64,000 bases of DNA from Flavobacterium weaverense. Its GTDB lineage: Bacteria; Bacteroidota; Bacteroidia; Flavobacteriales; Flavobacteriaceae. A program made the translations under genes and the position numbers. The stretch spans positions 620,001 to 684,000 of the forward strand of contig NZ_REFH01000007.1 of the NCBI RefSeq assembly GCF_003688495.1. Direction: 5' to 3'. This document shows, one piece after another, positions 37,444-44,384 of this stretch; within the stretch, counting starts at the first letter, position 1, and every line of letters starts with the position of its first letter. The notes under the pieces were generated by a model. It had not been told where the DNA came from and made no database searches. It saw nothing but the letters and a program-made list of their open reading frames with translations.

Positions 37444-38511
37444 ATGAGTGAGCCAATAATGCTTTTTAAAAAGCCGTCCTATCCTATAAACGATTCCCTT
37501 CTAAAGTATTTAGAGCGTTTTGATAGGATTTCAAAAGTTTCTATTTTTTATGACGATTTACTGCGTTTTTCAGGTTCTATAACTGTTTATGATAAACATG
37601 ATCAGGATACATTATGGATTAGAGTGTATTACAATGAATTTGAAAGACAAGAAATTGATTTAAATTTAAAAAAAATCTATTCGCTTTTACATTCTGATGG
37701 TAATCTCGGGATTCTTAAATTCTTGAATGTCGATTGTATTGATTATTGCACATTTGGAAACTCTAAACCTTTTAGAATAAAAGTTAGAAATATATTAAAT
37801 GATAATTACACTCACTTTTACATTAAGAAAGCTGATGCGTCGCGCGTTTATGGTTTAGAGTTGGAACATATTCTTTCACCGGATAAGATTAACTTTTTAG
37901 TGTACGGAGACACGCTAGTGGAAGAGCACATTATGGGGATTGCAGGAGATGTTTTTATAAAAACGTTACTTACTGAATGTACTGAAACCGAAAAAGCACA
38001 AATTGCAAAAGAATTTGTAAAGTTCAATGAACGTTGTATGATTCGATTATTAGGTGATATGCGCGCTTACAATTATGTCGTTATTCCTATTCATGATTTT
38101 GACCAAGTAGTCTATAGAATTCGGGCAATAGATTTTGACCAACAATGTTATGAAGGTAATTTTAAAGTCTATCGTCCTCAATTTTTTAAGGAGAATTATC
38201 CAATGGTTAAATTGGTAAAAGACAAATTGCAAAATAGTTCGATCGAACAATACAAAGATGAAGAGCGATCTGTTTTAGCTAAACGAATTCTTTCTGCAGA
38301 GAATCGCATTAAAATGTTATTAAAGATCATGGGACAAGATAATATTGCACCAGATTCCCATTTAGAGCAATTACAAATGGAACTCTATAATTATACCAAT
38401 GATTTGAATTTTAAGAAAGCAAAATCAATGGGTAATATAATGATTGCAGCATTTGAGTTCATCATTAGAAATTACAAGAACATAAATCTGTTTAAAAACA
38501 AGGTGCAGTAA
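37444..38511 (+). CDS. unrecognised protein with protein-kinase-like motifs
   Basis: 355 residues, no signal peptide or membrane segment. No family I can name. Visible: a possible N-lobe beta strand with lysines (HFYIKKADASRVYGLELE, ~124-141), a hinge-like acidic segment (YGDTLVEEHIMGIAGDVF), then G204-D205-M-R-A-Y-N210 followed 20 residues later by I-D230-F-D232. This order mirrors the catalytic loop (HGDLxxxN) and metal-binding DFG/DFD of aminoglycoside-phosphotransferase and HipA-type kinases. The C-terminal ~100 residues look helical. A cytosolic small-molecule or protein kinase is therefore plausible, but sequence identity to known kinases must be remote. It is preceded by a -7 box and followed by a beta-propeller lipoprotein gene. 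Confidence 0.75.
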   Translation: MSEPIMLFKKPSYPINDSLLKYLERFDRISKVSIFYDDLLRFSGSITVYDKHDQDTLWIRVYYNEFERQEIDLNLKKIYSLLHSDGNLGILKFLNVDCIDYCTFGNSKPFRIKVRNILNDNYTHFYIKKADASRVYGLELEHILSPDKINFLVYGDTLVEEHIMGIAGDVFIKTLLTECTETEKAQIAKEFVKFNERCMIRLLGDMRAYNYVVIPIHDFDQVVYRIRAIDFDQQCYEGNFKVYRPQFFKENYPMVKLVKDKLQNSSIEQYKDEERSVLAKRILSAENRIKMLLKIMGQDNIAPDSHLEQLQMELYNYTNDLNFKKAKSMGNIMIAAFEFIIRNYKNINLFKNKVQ

Positions 38512-38594
38512 TTGTAATTCATTTTGTGAAATTTTAAAAAATTATATTTCTGCTTTCCAGTCAGCATAGCAGATGAAAAATTAAGTTCCTAAAT

Positions 38595-39470
38595 ATGAAA
38601 AAAACATTTCTATTCTTGTCCGTTATCGTTTTATTGGGTTGCCAACAAGGATTTAATTCTCTAAATACAATCTTTTCGTTACCTAAAAAATTAAAAGAAG
38701 TCTCGGGATTAACATATGATAGCAATAGCAAATTATTGTGGGCATTGGAAGATCACGGTAATGCTAATGCAATTTATGGAATAAATTTAAAGGGGAAAAT
38801 TGAAAAAACAATTACAATAGAAAACACTGAAAATTTGGATTGGGAGGATATTACTCGAGACAATCAAGATAATCTTTACATAGGTGACTTTGGTAACAAT
38901 GAGAATAGAAGAAAAGATCTTGCCATTTATAAAATTGACAAAAAGGATTTGCAATCTGAAAGAGTAAAACCTTCCTATAAAATTTCTTTTGCATATCCAG
39001 AGCAAAAAGATTTCCCACCTAAAAAATCAGAGCTATTTTATGATGTTGAAGGTTTTTTTGAATTTAAAAGCAACTTTTATCTTTTTACAAAAAATAGAAG
39101 TAAAGGATTTGATGGGACTTCATTTCTTTATAAAATTCCAAACAAAGCAGGATTTCACAAAGCTGTTTTAATGGGTAAGTTTAAGACTTGCAACAAGTAT
39201 AATAGCTGTGCTATTACTAGTGCCGCAATAAGTCCAGACAAAAAAACAGTAGTTGTTTTAACGCATGATAAAATAATAATGTTCGAAAATTTTAAAAGTG
39301 ATAGTTTTTTAAATGGTAAAAGAACAACAATAGAATTAAATCATTTTTCTCAAAAAGAAGCCGTTACTTTCAGAGATAATAACACCCTATTTATCGCGGA
39401 TGAAAGAACTAAAAATGTAGGCGGGAATGTCTATGAAGTTAATCTCACTTCATTAAAAACCAAATCCTAA
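38595..39470 (+). CDS. beta-propeller-type lipoprotein (SdiA-regulated/esterase-like)
   Basis: 291 residues with lipobox VLLGC at C16. The body is made of repeated strand motifs (KEVSGLTYDSNSKLLWALED, LDWEDITRDNQDNLYIGDFG, KEAVTFRDNNTLFIADE, read in parts) typical of six-bladed propellers such as SdiA-regulated and phytase-like proteins. WEDI and YIGDFGNN are common in that group. Its target is unknown; an envelope-anchored binding or hydrolytic protein is likely. The last 18 nt overlap the end of the convergent phosphoesterase-kinase-barrel gene. Confidence 0.8.
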   Translation: MKKTFLFLSVIVLLGCQQGFNSLNTIFSLPKKLKEVSGLTYDSNSKLLWALEDHGNANAIYGINLKGKIEKTITIENTENLDWEDITRDNQDNLYIGDFGNNENRRKDLAIYKIDKKDLQSERVKPSYKISFAYPEQKDFPPKKSELFYDVEGFFEFKSNFYLFTKNRSKGFDGTSFLYKIPNKAGFHKAVLMGKFKTCNKYNSCAITSAAISPDKKTVVVLTHDKIIMFENFKSDSFLNGKRTTIELNHFSQKEAVTFRDNNTLFIADERTKNVGGNVYEVNLTSLKTKS

Positions 39471-42400
39471 ACCAACTGCTATCCTAGCTTCTTCATCGCC
39501 AATACTTTTAAAATAAGTGAGACGTGCTGTTAAAGTATTGAGACCATTTAGCCATAATCCTCCACCATAGGATTTGTGCCATTTTTCTGAAGTTTCGCCG
39601 TCTTTCCAAACTCTTCCGTAGTCAAATCCGCCTAAAATTCCAAAAGACATGGGAACAAGATTTCTTTTGATTTTACCTAAATCCCAACGAACGTCAGTAC
39701 TTTGATAAAAAGATTTATTTCCTAAAAAACGTTCATTTCTAAAACCTCTTAAATCATAATCACCGCCTAAATTTGCTCCCTGATAAAATTCGTAATTATT
39801 ATTTAAAATTGTTTTAGCTTTGAAAATCGTGGCGAAAACTACTTTTCCATTTGCGTCAATTTTATGATTGAAATTTAGTTTACTTTCAAGCATTGGAAAA
39901 TTTCTTTTACCATCTGATAAGTTTGTTTTCCAACCAGCTGTCATCGAAAATCCCATTCCCATTGATGGAAAAGCTGGAAAATCATAATTTTCAAAACTGT
40001 ACTTCACATTCGCACCAGCAAACTGTTGACTGTCGAATACTGCTGGATTTAAGTTTGTCGCAGAAGTAACGAACCTATTGCTTGTTTGCTCAACAGTGAT
40101 TCTTTCAAAGCTAGTTTGGAACCGAATCGTACTTCCATGTTTCCCTACTTTTTTTATTGACGGAAACGCTTTGATCATTTTCATTCGAACGCGATTGTAA
40201 TCTTTACCAATATTTTCATCATCATTAATAGTTTCATTTCCATCTCCAAAATAATTGATTGTGAAATTTGGACTTGTATATTGACTTTCAAAATCTAAAT
40301 CCCATTCTGCAAATAATTTTGGAAACGAGGCATTGTATCCGAGTTCAAATCCAGAAGTGGCAAAGTAGTAATTCGTTTTTAAGCTGTGTTTTTGGGTGTA
40401 AGGATTTTGATTGAAATCATTCACTTTGTAACCAGTGATCAGGCCTAGCTTTACTCCATCATCAGGATTATATCCAATATTAGGCAGTACTGAAAAGAAA
40501 TTATATTTTGGCTTTTTGTAATCGTATAAGCTAACTTCATAATCATCTGACAATAAAGTTTTAGCTTTGGAATCTATATCGAAAGTATTTTCTTTTGTTT
40601 TAAAATCTTGAATTTTTATATTTTTTCCGTTTTTAACTGTGTAAGAATCATTATTTTGACCACCTATTAAACGAATTTTTATTCCAGAGTTTTTCATTCC
40701 CGTTACTTCAAAAATGTCATCGTCATCTAATCCATAAATCCATATTTTTTTTGTTTTTTCAGTAGTAAAAGTTCTAGTGTATTGTAATTCCTCTTTATCC
40801 TTTTTAACGCGATAAACTTGGATTTCTAGATTGTTTTTATCTGTATTATGGATTACAAACTTGTCTTTTTTATCAGTTCCCACAATCAAAACAGTATGCT
40901 GCAATACTCCATAATATTTTGAAGCAGCACTTTGTAGGTCTTTTTTACGCAGTTTTAATTTTCTTTTAATGTCTTCAATTGTTCTGTCTTGAACTTCCTT
41001 TGGTAAATTATCAAATGCTGCATCGATAGCTGCATCATATAAGTTATCTTCTATATATTTCGCCTGCGTGATCCACTCGTCTTCATTATTGATTTTCAAA
41101 ACAGCAAGGTCTAAAGGATAGGGCTCGCGATTCATAATCTTTACATTTTTTATTTTATCTCTAAAAGATTGCATGTGACGCAGCGGAACACTTTTCATTA
41201 AAAGGGAAAGTAATGTACCATCATATTTTGTAAAAGCTTGATCGCGATCGCGAGGAATTGGCTTGTAGACAATTTTTTCACCTACTTTATATTCGCCCCA
41301 GCGCCATTGATCATCGTGTCTATCCCAATCGCCTATTAAAATATCAAATAATCGTGCTCGAATATATTCACTTTCATCTACTGAATACTTTTCATCTTTC
41401 AAAAGATTTTTTAATACATCCTCTGTACTTATAATTGCTGAAGGTGTTCCAAAACTTTTCACCGCTATTTGGCTTGTAGTTGGTCTTTCTTCAACCATAT
41501 ATAGTTCGTTTCCAAAATCTGCATTAAAAGAGCCTAAGGCATGATGTTTTGGAATGTAATATAATTTAGGATTCGTGTGAGATACTCCAATTTTTTCTGC
41601 TAGATTTCCAACAGCAAATGGAGTATAGGGATGAGCTGTTGTGTAAAAATCAGCTAATAAACTTTCAGCGTATGTGCCATTAAACTCATCTTGTATAAAT
41701 TGGTTCTTGAATGCTACCGATTGAAGGAAGCGTCCCGTACTTTTCTTGAGTGCACGCATTACGTACTCTTTTTTATTTTTATCAATCAGTTGCAGTGAAT
41801 TAGATTGATGTCCGCCACCAGAACGTTTTGGTTGCAAACCACCCAAATGCGTATCAATTGTGGCTGTTTGTGCTTCTATTGGTAGATTGTAATATTTGCG
41901 GTAATGCTTTCCAAAAAGGAATTTGTAGAATTTAGATTTCTTAGTTTGTTTATCACTGTAAATACTTGTAGTGGTCGTTTTTGGAAATGATTTTGGAAAG
42001 TTTGCTATTTCAAAATTATTTTTTGGTTCTAACACATTGTGTTGAAAAAGTAATTTTTCAATTCCGTCTTCCTGTCCATAAAAAGATACTTGCGCTGTTC
42101 CATTTTCGTAAAAATCTAAAGATGCGTAACCATTTTTACCATAAGAGAAATCATTAGGAAACATCGCTTTTGCAGCTTCAAATTTTGAACCCGCTCCGCT
42201 GATTATTTGTTTTATACCATCATTTTCTATGTATTGTAGATTATGATCATGACCAGAAACTATAATTACATTATCATTACTTTGTAATAACGTTTTTACT
42301 CTTTGCGTAAATTTAGTGTAGTACTTATTTTGAATGTCTTGCGGACTTATGCCTGAAGTTGCGCGAAGAAAATTAATTGCAGACCCTAAAACAGGTAGCA

Positions 42401-43190
42401 GAATTTTTTGCTCTAAGGGAAATAGTTGCTTTTTCAGTGAGAATTGTCCACCATGAGTTCCGTTGCTCATTAATGGATGATGCACCGCTAGTAGAACTGT
42501 TTTGTCTTTATTTTTTACCAGTAAATCTTCTAATTCGTCGAAAAAATCTTCGCGAGTTTTAATTGTACAGTCGTCATTAATAGCGGGAAATTTGTCCCAA
42601 TCTTCTAAATACCATTGGCTGTCAATTGTAATTAAGAGTAAATTTTTGTTTATTTCTAGATCTTCAATTCCACAACTTTTTCTAGGAAGAAATGATTTTT
42701 TATTGTTGAGGTATTCAGTCACTACTTTAGCCTGACGTTCCAATCCTTCGATGCCACTATACCAATCGTGATTTCCAGGGATAAATATAGTTTGTCCTTT
42801 AAAATCATTTGATAATTTTAGTTGCGCATTTAATTTACTTTCTGCAATTTTTTGCTTTACTAAATCTTTGTTATTGGGCAAACCTTTAGGATAAATATTA
42901 TCTCCAAGAAACAATAGAGTAGAGTTTTTATCTGCTTTTTTTAAGCGATTTTCTAACTCACCAAGATTTTTTTGTGTTGTAGCTTCTTCTAAATTTCCAG
43001 CATCACCAACTAGAAAAAAAGTGTGCGTAATTTTTGAAGTTTCAGCAGTTTGCTCTTTGATAGGATTTTGAATATTTTTCCCATATTGTGCATGATGTGT
43101 TGCACAGGATTGTAAAATAAATGTTCCAATAAGTATTATAAAAATCTTTTTATTAAAAGTAATAAAAGAGTTATCCGAAATTAATTTCAT
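39453..43190 (-). CDS. metallophosphoesterase - kinase-like - Omp85 barrel fusion lipoprotein
   Basis: 1245 residues in three parts behind a lipobox (ILQSC, C29). (1) Calcineurin-like phosphoesterase ~55-380 with a complete metal set: GDAGN (D63), GDNIYPKG (D97/N98), GNHDWY (139-142), AVHHPL (H237) and GHDHN (313-316). (2) Residues ~440-700 resemble an atypical kinase: KKEYVMRALKK as N-lobe strand, then FDILIGDWDRHDDQW (D621/D623, H625) and PIPRDRDQAF (D648/D650), the spacing and form seen in HipA/Fam20-like kinases (GNxDRHxxN ... IDxGxxF). (3) From ~895 a beta-barrel with the Omp85 loop-6 hallmark YDLRGFRNERFLG (1147-1150) and a C-terminal GLGFGF strand. Parts 1 and 3 are firm, part 2 is inferred. 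A lipid anchor plus an Omp85 barrel is odd for one chain. Only 25 bp separate its start from the divergent HD gene. Confidence 0.85.
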   Translation of the reverse strand: MKLISDNSFITFNKKIFIILIGTFILQSCATHHAQYGKNIQNPIKEQTAETSKITHTFFLVGDAGNLEEATTQKNLGELENRLKKADKNSTLLFLGDNIYPKGLPNNKDLVKQKIAESKLNAQLKLSNDFKGQTIFIPGNHDWYSGIEGLERQAKVVTEYLNNKKSFLPRKSCGIEDLEINKNLLLITIDSQWYLEDWDKFPAINDDCTIKTREDFFDELEDLLVKNKDKTVLLAVHHPLMSNGTHGGQFSLKKQLFPLEQKILLPVLGSAINFLRATSGISPQDIQNKYYTKFTQRVKTLLQSNDNVIIVSGHDHNLQYIENDGIKQIISGAGSKFEAAKAMFPNDFSYGKNGYASLDFYENGTAQVSFYGQEDGIEKLLFQHNVLEPKNNFEIANFPKSFPKTTTTSIYSDKQTKKSKFYKFLFGKHYRKYYNLPIEAQTATIDTHLGGLQPKRSGGGHQSNSLQLIDKNKKEYVMRALKKSTGRFLQSVAFKNQFIQDEFNGTYAESLLADFYTTAHPYTPFAVGNLAEKIGVSHTNPKLYYIPKHHALGSFNADFGNELYMVEERPTTSQIAVKSFGTPSAIISTEDVLKNLLKDEKYSVDESEYIRARLFDILIGDWDRHDDQWRWGEYKVGEKIVYKPIPRDRDQAFTKYDGTLLSLLMKSVPLRHMQSFRDKIKNVKIMNREPYPLDLAVLKINNEDEWITQAKYIEDNLYDAAIDAAFDNLPKEVQDRTIEDIKRKLKLRKKDLQSAASKYYGVLQHTVLIVGTDKKDKFVIHNTDKNNLEIQVYRVKKDKEELQYTRTFTTEKTKKIWIYGLDDDDIFEVTGMKNSGIKIRLIGGQNNDSYTVKNGKNIKIQDFKTKENTFDIDSKAKTLLSDDYEVSLYDYKKPKYNFFSVLPNIGYNPDDGVKLGLITGYKVNDFNQNPYTQKHSLKTNYYFATSGFELGYNASFPKLFAEWDLDFESQYTSPNFTINYFGDGNETINDDENIGKDYNRVRMKMIKAFPSIKKVGKHGSTIRFQTSFERITVEQTSNRFVTSATNLNPAVFDSQQFAGANVKYSFENYDFPAFPSMGMGFSMTAGWKTNLSDGKRNFPMLESKLNFNHKIDANGKVVFATIFKAKTILNNNYEFYQGANLGGDYDLRGFRNERFLGNKSFYQSTDVRWDLGKIKRNLVPMSFGILGGFDYGRVWKDGETSEKWHKSYGGGLWLNGLNTLTARLTYFKSIGDEEARIAVGLGFGF

Positions 43191-43215
43191 AATTTAGTAC
43201 TATAAAAATTAGTCC

Positions 43216-44382
43216 ATGAACCTAATAGAAGAGGCCAAAGCATTCATTGAAAAATTATTCAAAGATAAACTTTCTACTTTATATACCTATCATAATTTAA
43301 AGCACACCACTGATGTAGTTGCTGCTGTAGATGAGATTATGACGGTTGAAGATTTGAATATTGTTGACAAAAAGATTCTACTTCTTGCAGCTTGGTTCCA
43401 CGATGTTGGTTATGTTAATGGATGCCATCAACATGAAGAATCTAGTATTGCAATGATGACTGATTTTTTAATCAATAAAGGTCAAGATTCTCAAACTATT
43501 GAAAGCGTTGCTACTTTAATTCGCTCGACCACACTAGGATATATTCCACAAACACTCCTAGAAAAAATAATAAACGATGCTGATTCACATCATATTTCCA
43601 GCACTCAATACCACGTGACGAGTAATGCTTTGAGGATGGAACTTCAAAACACGAGTCAAAAAACTTTTTCCGACTTAGAGTGGAATAATGAAAACATAAA
43701 TTTCCTAGTTAATAGGCATCAATATTATACTAAGTATGCATTAGAAAACTGGCAAACCTTAAAAGAAAAAACGATACAAATTCTACAAGAAAATAAAGTT
43801 AAAATGGAATTAAGTAACACAAAAGAAGTAAAGAAAAAGTCTAAGGAAGATAAACCAGATCGTGCCGTTGACACCTTATTCCGAATTACATTAAACAATC
43901 ACACGACTTTAAGTGGTATTGCTGATAGTAAAGCTAATATTTTACTTTCCGTAAATGCCATTATAATTTCAATCGCACTTTCTACACTAATTCCAAAATT
44001 AGACAGTCCCAGCAATGCACATTTAATGATTCCAACCTTTATAATGTTGTTATCTAGCGTTATTACAATTATATTTGCAATACTTTCTACGAGACCAAAA
44101 GTTACTAAAGGCGTTTTTACGAGACAAGATATTGAAAATAAAAAAGTGAATTTATTATTCTTTGGTAATTTTTATAAAATGCCGCTTGATGAATACCAAT
44201 GGGCAATGAACGAAATGATGAAAGACAAAGATTATCTCTATAATTCAATGATTAAAGATTTATACTTTTTAGGATTAGTTCTCGAAAGAAAATATCGTCT
44301 TCTTAGAATTACCTATAATTTCTTTATGTTCGGAATTATAATATCTGTTATTTCCTTTGTGATTGCTTTCCGAATGGTTTGA
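43216..44382 (+). CDS. HD phosphohydrolase fused to Pycsar-effector membrane domain (DUF5706)
   Basis: 388 residues. The N-terminal HD domain (~20-185) keeps metal ligands YHNLKH (H26/H30), WFHDVGY (H62/D63) and INDADSHH (D121 or D123). A charged linker (KVKKKSKEDK-like) leads to ~215-388, which begins FRITLNNHTTLSGIADSKAN and contains three membrane segments (~242-260, 271-291, 367-386), the pattern of DUF5706/PycTM, the transmembrane effector of cyclic-pyrimidine (Pycsar) anti-phage systems. No cyclase gene lies next to it. The fusion could sense or hydrolyse a nucleotide signal at the inner membrane; it may equally be a housekeeping relative. It starts 25 bp from the divergent fusion gene and stops 2 bp from the convergent GAF gene. 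Confidence 0.88.
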   Translation: MNLIEEAKAFIEKLFKDKLSTLYTYHNLKHTTDVVAAVDEIMTVEDLNIVDKKILLLAAWFHDVGYVNGCHQHEESSIAMMTDFLINKGQDSQTIESVATLIRSTTLGYIPQTLLEKIINDADSHHISSTQYHVTSNALRMELQNTSQKTFSDLEWNNENINFLVNRHQYYTKYALENWQTLKEKTIQILQENKVKMELSNTKEVKKKSKEDKPDRAVDTLFRITLNNHTTLSGIADSKANILLSVNAIIISIALSTLIPKLDSPSNAHLMIPTFIMLLSSVITIIFAILSTRPKVTKGVFTRQDIENKKVNLLFFGNFYKMPLDEYQWAMNEMMKDKDYLYNSMIKDLYFLGLVLERKYRLLRITYNFFMFGIIISVISFVIAFRMV

Positions 44383-44384
44383 GT

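Noticed and set aside
43216..44382. A complete Pycsar anti-phage operon
   Set aside because: No pyrimidine cyclase gene is adjacent, so only the effector-type domain is supported.
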